DNA of 64,000 nucleotides. It comes from Desulfovibrionales bacterium (lineage in GTDB: Bacteria > Desulfobacterota > Desulfovibrionia > Desulfovibrionales > Desulfonatronaceae). The translations under genes were made by a program, and so were the position numbers. Below are positions 52,843 to 61,331 of the stretch, piece after piece; the stretch's first letter is position 1, and each line of letters begins with the position of its first letter. The stretch covers positions 1 through 64,000 of the forward strand of contig REDL01000064.1 of the NCBI GenBank assembly GCA_007693505.1, in the 5' to 3' direction. The notes beneath the pieces were generated by a model that was not told the origin of the DNA, did not search any database, and worked only from the letters and a program-made list of their open reading frames with translations.

Positions 52843-55077
52843 ATGTTGGCATCGAAGGGGATTAAAGTGGCTGATGACAGAACTATATCTCCGTGTGCAC
52901 TTGATCAGGTTGACGCAGCCCAGGCGGCCCGTTTCGGGGGAAAAGCTTGTGCCTTGGCCGTTTTGAACCGGGCTGACATCCGGTTGCCAAAGTCGCTGGT
53001 TCTGGGGATTGAGGCCTACCAGGATTTCCTGGTTCGGTCCGGACTGGATCAGATCATCGCGGAGATCTTGAGTCGCAAGTCCCTGGATGACATGCGCTGG
53101 GAGGAGATTTGGGACTTGGCCCTGACGATTCGGAATCGCTTCCTGCGCCAGAAGTCATCTGCTTGGTTGAAAAATCTTGTGGCGGAAATCATCGCGGCCT
53201 TTCCCGGCGGCAGTGAACTGGCCCTGCGCTCTTCAGCGCCTGGTGAAGACAGCCGGGTTGCCTCCCATGCCGGACTCCATGAATCCCATGTGGGGTTGCA
53301 GGGAGCTGAGGCAGTGGAGGATGCGCTGATCCGGGTCTGGTCTTCGTTATGGTCGGACCGGGCCCTGCTGTACCGCAAGGAGTTGGGACTCAATCCGGCT
53401 GAGAGCGCCATGGCCGTGCTGATCCAGGAGTGCATCCGGGGTGAGTGTTCCGGGGTTGCTTTCAGTATGGATCCCACGGACGCATCGCGGAGCGTGATCG
53501 AGGCCGTGCCCGGCATGAACGAGTCTCTGGTGGACGGTTCCACACCTCCGGCCCGCTGGCTGCTGGATGCTGGCACCGGACGGATCCTGGAAACCCAGCC
53601 TGGACCGTGGGACATGGCGCATGACGGTTTTCCCCGTGAGGAGGAAGTCCAGCGTGTCTGGAGTCTTTCCCGGCGGTGCAGCGATATTTTTCAGGCTCCC
53701 CAGGACGTGGAGTGGACGCTGCGTGACGGGGAGCTATTTTGCCTGCAATCGCGTCCGATCACCACGGGAACGGTTCAGAGCGCCCCTTGGGAAGCCGATG
53801 ATCGGCGGCCCTGGTATCTCAGTCTGCATCGCAGCTTCGAAAATCTGCGGGCCTTGCGGCGGGAGGTGGAGGATGATCTCCTGCCGGAACTGGAGCAGGA
53901 ACATGCGGCTCTGGCCGGCGTGGACCTGGATGCCCTGACCAACGCACGGCTGGCAGAGGAGCTGCGAACACGCCGCGAAACCATGCAGCGCTGGCGGGAT
54001 ATCTACTGGGCCAAGTTTATCCCCTTGGCCCATGGAGTGCGGTTGCTGGGCATGGTCTACAACGATGCGCTCCGCCCAGACGACCCGTACGCCTTCACTG
54101 CCCTGCTCACGGGAGGTCGGCTGGAAGCGGTCCAGCGCAACCAGGCTTTGGAGGCCTTGGCTGGTCTGATCCGCGAAGACGCGGCCCTGCGCCGGTCCCT
54201 GGAGCAGGGCATGCTCCCTGGCGAACTGGCGGCTGGCAACCGGTTTTCCGAGGTTTTTGCCACGTTTGTCCAGCGGCATGGCGCCCTGCTCTGTTCCACG
54301 GCCTGGTGCACGGAAGGGGAACGGGGGCTGACAAGCTTGTTGCTGGCCATGGCCGCTGAACCGTCCCGGAGCGATCCAGGGCGTGGCGACACTCGCAAAA
54401 AACAGTTCGAATCAGACACAAACGGCCCCGAACATTTTGGGCGGCAACCAATATCACAAGCAGAACTGGAACAGCGGTTTCTGGCAGCCTTTCCGGATTC
54501 AAAAAAAGAATTTGCGATTCAGGTCCTGGAACTCGGCCGGGCGGCCTACCAGATCCGGGATAACGACAACATGGCGCTGGGTCGCATTCAGGGCGAGCTG
54601 ATCCGGGGCGTGGACGAGGCCCAACGCAGATTGCAGGTGCGGACTGACCCAGAGTTGACTGCGGCCCTGGCCCTGATTCCCCAGGACTACCTGGACGCGG
54701 GCAGTCCGACGGGACGCAGTTCGTCCAAAGCGGCTGAGGCAAGATCGTCTGGTGCGCGGACACTTTTCGGGCAACCCGCTGGTCCGGGCCTGGCCCGCGG
54801 CCCGGCCCGGGTAATCCGCGAACCTGGAGACCTGTTCGCTTTTCAGCGCGGCGAGGTCCTGGTCTGCGAGGCCATGGACCCGAGCATGTCCTTTGTGGTC
54901 CCAATGGCCGCGGCCATTGTCGAAGCCCGTGGCGGCATGCTCGTTCACGGCGCGATCATTGCCCGGGAGTACGGCCTGCCATGCGTCACCGGGGTGGTCG
55001 ATGCAACCGATCATTTGCGAAATGGAGACCGGATTCTGGTGGATGGATATTCCGGGCTGGTCGCCCTGCAGGGATGA
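52843..55077 (+). CDS. PEP synthase-like protein (PEP/pyruvate-binding and PEP-utilising domains)
   Basis: This protein of about 744 residues has an N-terminal ATP-grasp domain like pyruvate phosphate dikinase (RFGGKACALAVLNRA, LALRSSAPGEDS, CIRGECSGVAFSMDP, VEWTLRDGELFCLQSRPI). A variable middle follows, then a C-terminal swivelling domain with the phosphohistidine in GGMLVHGAIIAREYGLPCVTG (about residue 702). The PEP/pyruvate TIM barrel of true PEP synthase seems absent; the domain order resembles rifampicin phosphotransferase-type enzymes. The substrate is unknown. Starts at 52831, 52843 or GTG 52867 are possible. Confidence 0.82.
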   Translation: MLASKGIKVADDRTISPCALDQVDAAQAARFGGKACALAVLNRADIRLPKSLVLGIEAYQDFLVRSGLDQIIAEILSRKSLDDMRWEEIWDLALTIRNRFLRQKSSAWLKNLVAEIIAAFPGGSELALRSSAPGEDSRVASHAGLHESHVGLQGAEAVEDALIRVWSSLWSDRALLYRKELGLNPAESAMAVLIQECIRGECSGVAFSMDPTDASRSVIEAVPGMNESLVDGSTPPARWLLDAGTGRILETQPGPWDMAHDGFPREEEVQRVWSLSRRCSDIFQAPQDVEWTLRDGELFCLQSRPITTGTVQSAPWEADDRRPWYLSLHRSFENLRALRREVEDDLLPELEQEHAALAGVDLDALTNARLAEELRTRRETMQRWRDIYWAKFIPLAHGVRLLGMVYNDALRPDDPYAFTALLTGGRLEAVQRNQALEALAGLIREDAALRRSLEQGMLPGELAAGNRFSEVFATFVQRHGALLCSTAWCTEGERGLTSLLLAMAAEPSRSDPGRGDTRKKQFESDTNGPEHFGRQPISQAELEQRFLAAFPDSKKEFAIQVLELGRAAYQIRDNDNMALGRIQGELIRGVDEAQRRLQVRTDPELTAALALIPQDYLDAGSPTGRSSSKAAEARSSGARTLFGQPAGPGLARGPARVIREPGDLFAFQRGEVLVCEAMDPSMSFVVPMAAAIVEARGGMLVHGAIIAREYGLPCVTGVVDATDHLRNGDRILVDGYSGLVALQG

Positions 55078-55261
55078 TTGGATCAAGTTTTCGGATCAAA
55101 GTAGGGGAGACTGCCAACCCTTGAAACCCTTTCCACATTCTTTCAAGTTCTTCTCGTTTTTTCCCTGGGCTTGCCAATCCCTGGTTCAAGCTTATCTGCA
55201 ATAAAACAGCACAAGATCGAGAATGATCGACGAACTTATCCAATAAAATGAGGAGCAATAT

Positions 55262-55777
55262 ATGCCTACGTTTGTGAATCCCGAGAAATGCGACGGTTGC
55301 AAGGGCGGTGAAAAGACCGCTTGCATGTATATCTGTCCCAATGATCTGATGATCCTGGATGCCCAGGAAATGAAGGCCTTTAACCAGGAGCCGGATGCCT
55401 GCTGGGAATGTTACTCTTGCGTGAAGATCTGTCCCCAGGGTGCCATCGAGGCCCGGCCCTACGCTGACTTTGCGCCCATGGGCGGGACGAGTATCCCCCT
55501 GCGCAGCGGAGACTCCATCATGTGGACCATCAAGTTCCGCAATGGAAATATCAAGCGATTCAAGTTTCCGATCCGGACCACGGCCGAAGGGTCCATCAAG
55601 CCTTATGAGGGCAAGCCGGAACCGGGGGACCTGGAAAGCGAGCTGTTGTTCACCGAGACCGAACTGGTGAAGCCTGGTGAAGTTTTGGAGGGCAAGGGCA
55701 AGACGTTTGAACCCAAGGATCCGGAGTATACCCAGTGTTGGTTTGAGCCGACCTGTGAACCCGGTAACAGGGTGTAA
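55262..55777 (+). CDS. aprB: Adenylylsulfate reductase beta subunit AprB (orphan)
   Basis: This 171-residue protein has the two AprB 4Fe-4S motifs, C10-C13-C21-C25 (CDGCKGGEKTACMYIC) and C47-C50-C53-C57 (CWECYSCVKICP). The AprB-specific ARPYADFAPMGG and IMWTIKFRNGNIKRFKFPIRTT follow, and the C-terminal tail that clasps AprA is present. It matches the beta subunit of dissimilatory APS reductase along its whole length. Unusually, no aprA, sat or qmo gene adjoins it; the next gene is a small zinc-ribbon protein. GAGGAG precedes the start, after a ~180-bp region that probably holds its promoter. Confidence 0.93.
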   Translation: MPTFVNPEKCDGCKGGEKTACMYICPNDLMILDAQEMKAFNQEPDACWECYSCVKICPQGAIEARPYADFAPMGGTSIPLRSGDSIMWTIKFRNGNIKRFKFPIRTTAEGSIKPYEGKPEPGDLESELLFTETELVKPGEVLEGKGKTFEPKDPEYTQCWFEPTCEPGNRV

Positions 55778-55909
55778 CAAGAAACCTGATCGTGATTGTG
55801 CTGTTGGTTGAGGTTCGGGGTCAACTCGACTGTCTGGCTGGATTCGCGTAACATTGCGGTGGGTTTGGCCCCGTTTTTGATCAACTGAACGACTGAAGGA
55901 GACTGTATC

Positions 55910-56146
55910 ATGGCTGAAGAACGTTGCTGCCCGCACTGCGGGGTTGTCTTGACCGCGACGATTGGACCCCCTGATTCCGGATGGGGCGAGTTGCTCGTGT
56001 GCGAGAATAATGATTGTGTTGTTTTTAGCGGTTCAAAGGACGATATTCGCTACAAGCCCAGCGACTCCCCGCTGGGATGCCGGTACGCCGAAGACGTTGA
56101 GGGGGGATACAAACCCTTCAACATGCTGGCGTTTCGCGGAATGTGA
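55910..56146 (+). CDS. Small zinc-ribbon-like protein
   Basis: This 78-residue protein has a CCPHCG knuckle at the N-terminus and CENNDC about 25 residues later, giving a plausible zinc ribbon; the rest (GCRYAEDVEGGYKPFNMLAFRGM) is not recognised. AAGGAG precedes the ATG. It lies 132 bp after aprB and ends at a strong terminator, so the two may form one transcription unit. A role in APS reductase assembly or expression is only a guess. Confidence 0.75.
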   Translation: MAEERCCPHCGVVLTATIGPPDSGWGELLVCENNDCVVFSGSKDDIRYKPSDSPLGCRYAEDVEGGYKPFNMLAFRGM

Positions 56147-56171
56147 ACACGAAGCTCAAGCACCACGAAAA

Positions 56172-56208
56172 ACTCCCCGGGATTGATTGTTCCCGGGGAG
56201 TTTTTTTT
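56172..56208 (+). terminator. Intrinsic terminator after the zinc-ribbon gene
   Basis: ACTCCCCGGGA (56172-56182) and TCCCGGGGAGT (56191-56201) form a perfect 11-bp stem with an 8-base loop, followed by a run of Ts to 56208. Confidence 0.95.
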
Positions 56209-56222
56209 GTATCGTTTTCGGC

Positions 56223-56852
56223 ATGGAACATGATCCACACACCCCCTGGCTGGAGTGGTCCCGGGAAATTCAAGCCCTGAGCCAGACCGGGCTGGCATTT
56301 GCCCAGACCCACTACGAACGTGTCCGCTATCACCGTCTTCTGGAGCTGGCCTCGGAGATGGTTTCCCACCGTACCTGTCTGGACAGTGATGACGTATTGC
56401 GCACGTTTCAAGTCCAGCCCGGTTACGCAACCGTCAAGGTGGATGTCCGCGGAGCCGTGGTCCGCGATGACCGTATCCTGCTTGTTCGGGAACGAACCGA
56501 CGGCCGGTGGGCCATGCCCGGGGGATGGGCCGATGTGGGAGAGTATCCTTCGGATATGATCTCCCGGGAGATTCGGGAGGAGAGCGGATACGAGGCCAAG
56601 CCGGTGCGGTTGATCGGGGTGTACGACGCCAACCGGGCCGGGCGACCCATGGAGTTTTTTCACGCCTATAAGGTGATTTTTCTTTGCGAACTGACAGGGG
56701 GAGCTCCCGCGGCCAGCGATGAAACCTCGGATGTGGGGTTCTTCCCCTTTGAAGATCTGCCATCTCTGTCAGAGCATCGGACCAACCAGGTTCATCTTTT
56801 GGAGGTTCGGCGCCATCTTGCCGATCCGACACGTCCCGCCGCCTTTGACTGA
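56223..56852 (+). CDS. Nudix hydrolase with N-terminal Nudt-type domain
   Basis: This 209-residue protein has a helical N-terminal region (about 10-60) like the Nudix_N_2 domain of ADP-ribose or sugar-nucleotide hydrolases. The Nudix box follows: GWADVGE (101-107) through REIREESG (115-122). It cleaves a nucleoside diphosphate linked to another group; substrate unknown. ATG 56223 is chosen because an earlier start would lie inside the terminator. Confidence 0.9.
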   Translation: MEHDPHTPWLEWSREIQALSQTGLAFAQTHYERVRYHRLLELASEMVSHRTCLDSDDVLRTFQVQPGYATVKVDVRGAVVRDDRILLVRERTDGRWAMPGGWADVGEYPSDMISREIREESGYEAKPVRLIGVYDANRAGRPMEFFHAYKVIFLCELTGGAPAASDETSDVGFFPFEDLPSLSEHRTNQVHLLEVRRHLADPTRPAAFD

Positions 56853-56943
56853 AACGGACCACGACAACCATTCTTCAGGGCCGTACGGCATCTTGAAATC
56901 GTTGATGCGCCGTGCTGCCCGTTTTTTTTGGGGAATTTCCCTT

Positions 56944-58038
56944 ATGAAATATGTTCTGCAGCTGTTTGTATTCGCCGTGCTGTTGCCTCTGGCTTTCGGG
57001 TGCTCCGGAAAGAACCCGCACTATGATCCTGACAAACCCCACCACACTTCCACCGGCTTTCAGAACAACTATCCCCACAGCCGTCCCAGCGGCTTGGATT
57101 TCTGGCGCTGGTTCGTGCAGCGGCGACTGGAGGGATTGCCAAAAAAACCAACTCTGGAACTGGCCCCGGTGGCTCCAGAGTTGGAGTTTCTGCATGCCAA
57201 TCGTTCCCAGCCGGCCGTGACATGGATCGGTCACGCCACGCTATTGATGCAGATGGGCGGATTGAATATTCTGACGGATCCAATTTTTTCCGAACGGGCC
57301 TCCCCGGTGCAATGGGCCGGGCCGAAGCGGTGGCAGGCTCCAGGCGTGGCACTGGATGAGCTGCCACATATCCACCTGGTGCTGATCTCTCACAGCCACT
57401 ATGATCATTTGGATTTGCGTTCGGTTCGAGAGCTGGCCGTACAGCCTGGGGGCGCGCCACTGTTTGCGGTGCCATTGGGGCTTAAGGAATGGTTCCATCG
57501 CAATGTTCCCGGGGCACGGGGTCGAGTGCAGGCTTATGACTGGTGGGACAAGACGAAGCCCGAAGCATTGGCAACAGCCTTGCCGGAGGCCACGGTGGCC
57601 ACGACAGTGCATTTCGTTCCTGCCCAGCACTGGTCGCAACGTACCCTGTGGGATCGAAATCGGACCCTTTGGGGCGGATGGGTGGTGGAGCAGCCGGACT
57701 TTGTGTTCTATTTCGCCGGAGACATGGGCTATTCGCAGGACACCAAGGATATCGGGGAGCGCTTCGGCGGATTCGATCTGGCGGCCATTCCGGTGGGTGC
57801 ATATGAACCGCGGTGGTTCATGCAAAGCCAGCATATCAATCCGGAGGAGGCGGTTCTGGTGCACCAGGACGTCCGGACACGGCGATCCATCGGCGTGCAT
57901 TGGGGGACCTTTCACGGCATCACGGATGAACCCCTGGACCAGCCCATTGCGGACCTGGCCGAGGCCAAGGCCAATCATGGCTTGACGAATGACGACTTCT
58001 TTTTGTTGCGCCACGGGGAAACACGGCGATTGGATTGA
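56944..58038 (+). CDS. Metallo-beta-lactamase fold lipoprotein, NAPE-PLD/UlaG-like
   Basis: This 364-residue protein has a signal peptide with a lipobox-like LAFGC (C20), then WIGHATLLMQMGGLNILTDPIF and the zinc motif SHSHYDH (150-155 region). Further ligands follow in PAQHWSQRT, YFAGDMGYS and IGVHWGTFH. This layout matches NAPE-PLD-type hydrolases, so a phospholipid-related substrate at the inner membrane or periplasm is plausible but not shown. ATG 56944 is preferred over the upstream frame, which overlaps the Nudix gene. Confidence 0.88.
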   Translation: MKYVLQLFVFAVLLPLAFGCSGKNPHYDPDKPHHTSTGFQNNYPHSRPSGLDFWRWFVQRRLEGLPKKPTLELAPVAPELEFLHANRSQPAVTWIGHATLLMQMGGLNILTDPIFSERASPVQWAGPKRWQAPGVALDELPHIHLVLISHSHYDHLDLRSVRELAVQPGGAPLFAVPLGLKEWFHRNVPGARGRVQAYDWWDKTKPEALATALPEATVATTVHFVPAQHWSQRTLWDRNRTLWGGWVVEQPDFVFYFAGDMGYSQDTKDIGERFGGFDLAAIPVGAYEPRWFMQSQHINPEEAVLVHQDVRTRRSIGVHWGTFHGITDEPLDQPIADLAEAKANHGLTNDDFFLLRHGETRRLD

Positions 58039-58064
58039 AACCAGGTCACCGGGGAGACGACAGC

Positions 58065-59309
58065 ATGGCCGGAATCCGTAAAAGCCTCTTGCAGCTGATT
58101 TTTTCCGGATCGTTTATGAAGCGCTGGAATGACAAGCTGCGGCCCATGGAGTTGATGGAGGTGGACAAGCAGGCGCACAAGATGATCGTGGCCTGGATGC
58201 TGTTCGAGCTGAATACGCGTGAGCTGTCACGAGAAGAGCGGCTTCGTATCGGCGAGCGGATCGTCGAAGGAGGGATTTTCGAATACCTCTATCGATTGGT
58301 GATAACGGACATCAAGCCGCCGGTATTTTACCAGATCAAGGCCAATCCAGCTCATTATCGTCAGCTCACAGACTGGGTCCTGGACCAGCTCAAGCCGCGG
58401 GTCGAATGTTTGGGCATGGCCTTCTGGGGGCGGTTGCGTCACTGGCTGGACCACCCGGAGGAGGGCGATCTGGCCCGAAGAATTCTGGACGCAGCCCATG
58501 GATACGCCAGCCGTTGGGAATTTCACCTGATCACCCACGTCCAGAATTATGACGATGAGCTGGAAGAGATCGAGGAAAGCTTCCGCGCCCAGCTGGAGAC
58601 GCACCGTGATCTTGTAGGCATGACCGAGCTGCTCCAGGGAACGGGAAGCCATCTGGGCCGACTGGCTCATCTTAGCGGACAATTACGATTTCAGAAGCGT
58701 TGGTCGCAGACACCGCGGGTCCCGGAAACATCCGTTTTGGGGCACATGTTTGTGGTGGCCTGTTTCAGTTATTTTTTCAGTTTGGCGGTGGGTGCCTGTC
58801 GGGCCCGCGCGCAGAACAATTTCTTTGCCGGGCTGGTCCATGACCTGCCGGAACTATTGACCAGAGATATTATCTCCCCGGTCAAACGCTCGGTGGTCCG
58901 CATTGGCGACCTGATCCGGGAGTATGAATTCAAGGAACTGGAGCGACGGGTTTTCGGTCCATTGGAACAAGGCGGCTACGCCGACCTTTCCGAACGGCTG
59001 GCCTATTTTCTCGGGCTGGACGTCGGATCGGAGTTCGTGAGCACGGTCATCCTGGAGGGACTCATCCGAGAGGTGAACTGGGACCAACTCCAATCCACCT
59101 ACAACCAGGATCATTTCGATCCCAAAGACGGCAAACTGCTAAAGGTTTGTGACAGTCTGGCAGCTTTCATGGAGGCATACACATCTCTGCGCAACGGAAT
59201 CAGCAGCGACCAACTCCAGCAGGCTCTTTGGCGCATCCGGACCGAGTACCAGCAGGCCTCCCTCGGCGATGGCGTGCACATTGGCGCGTTGTTGGCCGAT
59301 TTCGACTAA
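58065..59309 (+). CDS. HD-domain phosphohydrolase
   Basis: This 414-residue soluble protein has HD metal ligands in LGHMFVVACFSYFF, FFAGLVHDLPELLTRDIISPVK (the HD pair) and a later LLKVCDSLAAFMEAY (last Asp). It resembles the YfbR/HD_2 group of nucleotidases, with a long N-terminal extension. GGGGAG precedes ATG 58065; the gap to the lipoprotein gene is 26 bp, suggesting cotranscription. Substrate unknown. Confidence 0.85.
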   Translation: MAGIRKSLLQLIFSGSFMKRWNDKLRPMELMEVDKQAHKMIVAWMLFELNTRELSREERLRIGERIVEGGIFEYLYRLVITDIKPPVFYQIKANPAHYRQLTDWVLDQLKPRVECLGMAFWGRLRHWLDHPEEGDLARRILDAAHGYASRWEFHLITHVQNYDDELEEIEESFRAQLETHRDLVGMTELLQGTGSHLGRLAHLSGQLRFQKRWSQTPRVPETSVLGHMFVVACFSYFFSLAVGACRARAQNNFFAGLVHDLPELLTRDIISPVKRSVVRIGDLIREYEFKELERRVFGPLEQGGYADLSERLAYFLGLDVGSEFVSTVILEGLIREVNWDQLQSTYNQDHFDPKDGKLLKVCDSLAAFMEAYTSLRNGISSDQLQQALWRIRTEYQQASLGDGVHIGALLADFD

Positions 59310-59333
59310 TTCCGGTTTAGATTTCCCCCTTCC

Positions 59334-60323
59334 TCACCCAGCCAGTATGACGCCCTGCAGGGCGCGAACCATCTTGGCATTGTAGCCGGAACTCTGGCTG
59401 AGCGCGGCCAGGGCGCTGTCGGGGCTCTGGGCTTCGGCATAGGGCCTGTGCGTGGTCATGGCGCAATAGGAATCCACCGTGGCGCACAGTTGGCCGAGAA
59501 TGCTGATTTCCTTTCCTGAAAGCTTTTGCGGATAGCCCTTGCCATCCAGCCGCTCTTGGTGTTCCAGTGCTTGCTTGAGAATCGAGTCAGCACGAACGTC
59601 CAGGGCGTGGAGCAGTTTTGTCCCAATCCAGCAATGCTCCTGGATTTTTTCTCGTTCTTCGCGGTTCAGCGGTGTCGCCTTGCCCCGGATAAATGCCGGG
59701 ATTTTGCACATGCCCAGATCGTGGACCAGGAGGCCAAGGGCCACGTCATCCAGATGTTTGCGGCGCAGTTCTCCCTCGTAGAGACGCATATACAAGGCCA
59801 GACCGACGAAGGTGGAATTGACGCCGTGCCTGGCCTGGGAATGGTCGCTCCAAAGATGCTTTTTGATGTCCTTGATACGGAAAAGGTCTTGCCAAAGGTA
59901 CTCGGTCAGCACCAGCAGGTCGGTTCGCAGGTCCGAGAAGACGGAGGCCACGGGTTGGTTCAGGAAGGCCTCCAGGCGATCGGTCAATGCCTGCTGAAAA
60001 ATCAGGGCGATTTCTGAAGCTTTCAGGTTGGAGTCCATCAGGACCAAATCCAATTGCTTGCTGATGTGCTTGGCGTAGATCGAGTGGTCCTTGCGGGCGA
60101 CAAAGATCAGTCCCTGGCCGCTTTTATCCAGGATTTCCTGCCGCTGTTCCTTGCTGATCCGTTGGTCGGCGCGGGTCAAGGGAACTAATTGAGCAATATG
60201 CTCTCGAAACTCGAATGTGTCCAAAGGCAAGCGAAATCGGGGAAAGCTTTCCAAGATGCACGGACTGACCTGATAGAATTCCTCATGCAATTCCCGACCC
60301 GGTTTCATAGTGGCACTGCGCAT
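59334..60323 (-). CDS. HD-GYP-like domain protein
   Basis: This 329-residue protein has a C-terminal HD-GYP-like domain with VHDLGMCKIPAFI and EHQERLDGKGYPQKLSG. The canonical HHE is EHQE here and GYP is kept. The N-terminal ~140 residues are a PilZ-like or unassigned sensor region without membrane segments. HD-GYP enzymes hydrolyse cyclic di-GMP; activity here is inferred. It is convergent with the HD protein at 58065, 24 bp apart. Start at 60323 or 60308. Confidence 0.85.
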   Translation of the reverse strand: MRSATMKPGRELHEEFYQVSPCILESFPRFRLPLDTFEFREHIAQLVPLTRADQRISKEQRQEILDKSGQGLIFVARKDHSIYAKHISKQLDLVLMDSNLKASEIALIFQQALTDRLEAFLNQPVASVFSDLRTDLLVLTEYLWQDLFRIKDIKKHLWSDHSQARHGVNSTFVGLALYMRLYEGELRRKHLDDVALGLLVHDLGMCKIPAFIRGKATPLNREEREKIQEHCWIGTKLLHALDVRADSILKQALEHQERLDGKGYPQKLSGKEISILGQLCATVDSYCAMTTHRPYAEAQSPDSALAALSQSSGYNAKMVRALQGVILAG

Positions 60324-60402
60324 ACGCGTCCCTTCATTTGCCGTTCCTGGTTAATCTGATCCCGCACTCTTCCTTTGCCGGCTATGCTTAAGGTGAATTC
60401 CC

Positions 60403-60648
60403 CTAAAAAGGCAACAAGCTGGGATTCCTGGCTACGCCCTTTTGCTCAAGGGAATTGAGCGAAGAGCATTGGCAACAGAAGGGGATTCCGAGTCGGACCA
60501 GTTCGCCACACTCCATTTCGATTGTTCTGTTCAACGGCAGACAACGTCTCCCCCCAAGCTTGAGCCAACAATATTTTCCCGGTGCAATGGATGGCCATGC
60601 TTTTGATGCACAGGCTGCACAGGAGCGCTCGTTAATCGCTTTATTCAA
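60403..60648 (-). CDS. Possible small cysteine-rich protein
   Basis: An 81-residue frame from a TTG has several cysteines (CAAC; KYCWLKLGGRRC; MECGEL; CCQC). It would occupy most of the otherwise empty 60324-60680 interval. No ribosome binding site or known family is seen, and the opposite strand also has a short frame, so this is weak. Confidence 0.25.
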   Translation of the reverse strand: MNKAINERSCAACASKAWPSIAPGKYCWLKLGGRRCLPLNRTIEMECGELVRLGIPFCCQCSSLNSLEQKGVARNPSLLPF

Positions 60649-60683
60649 CTATTGCTTTATGTTGCTGTAAAATTGAAAAATAC

Positions 60684-60748
60684 TTGACATTTAGAGGTAT
60701 GTGCGAAACAAAGTGGAAAAAAGTGGGAAAATGTGGGAGTAAGTGGGG
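60684..60748 (+). promoter_or_regulatory. mraZ promoter region with four MraZ-type boxes
   Basis: GTGGA/GTGGG pentamers start at 60713, 60723, 60733 and 60743, exactly 10 bp apart, directly before mraZ. This is the direct-repeat operator bound by MraZ for autorepression of the dcw cluster. TTGACA (60684-60689) is a good -35; the -10 box is unclear. Confidence 0.85.
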
Positions 60749-60753
60749 AAGCG

Positions 60754-61212
60754 ATGACCTTTCGCGGACATGCCTATCGCAGCTTGGACCCCAAGGGGCG
60801 CTTGGTACTTCCTCTGGAGTTCCGGGATGTTATTCTTTCGACAGGATCTCCGGGGCGGGCAATACTGACGAATTTCGACGGATGCGTAGTGGGGTACTCC
60901 ATGCAGGAGTGGGAACGTATTGAGGAGAGTTTTCAGCGCATCAACATGCTCAACCGCCAGCTCCGCGATTTTCAGCGATTCTTCATTTCCGGCGCCATGG
61001 AAGTGGAGCTGGACAAGCAGGGGCGAGTTCTCATCCCCCCGCATCTCCGCTCCTACGCTGGACTTTCCAGGGACGTCGCCTTGGCCGGAGTCGGCCGCAA
61101 GTTTGAAATATGGGACCTGGAGCGGTTTGAAGGGCAACGACGCAAAATGGAAGAAAATTTTGATCAGGTCATGGATGCCTTGGCTCAGACGGACTGCGAT
61201 CTGCGCCTTTAG
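60754..61212 (+). CDS. mraZ: Transcriptional regulator MraZ
   Basis: This 152-residue protein has two AbrB-like repeats: FRGHAYRSLDPKGRLVLPLEFRD and VELDKQGRVLIPPHLRSYAGL, the DxKGR motifs of MraZ. It is the first gene of the division and cell-wall cluster and represses it. ATG 60754 is chosen because a longer GTG start would lie within the operator boxes. Confidence 0.96.
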   Translation: MTFRGHAYRSLDPKGRLVLPLEFRDVILSTGSPGRAILTNFDGCVVGYSMQEWERIEESFQRINMLNRQLRDFQRFFISGAMEVELDKQGRVLIPPHLRSYAGLSRDVALAGVGRKFEIWDLERFEGQRRKMEENFDQVMDALAQTDCDLRL

Positions 61213-61331
61213 GACGAGCTGGCCAAAACGTCGTTGTACCATTTTTAGGCACCCATCCACTATCTCGTTGTCAGGGAAAATCTTCTGAAAGCACCTGAAA
61301 CGGTCGCATCCGACACCGGAGATCATTCGTC

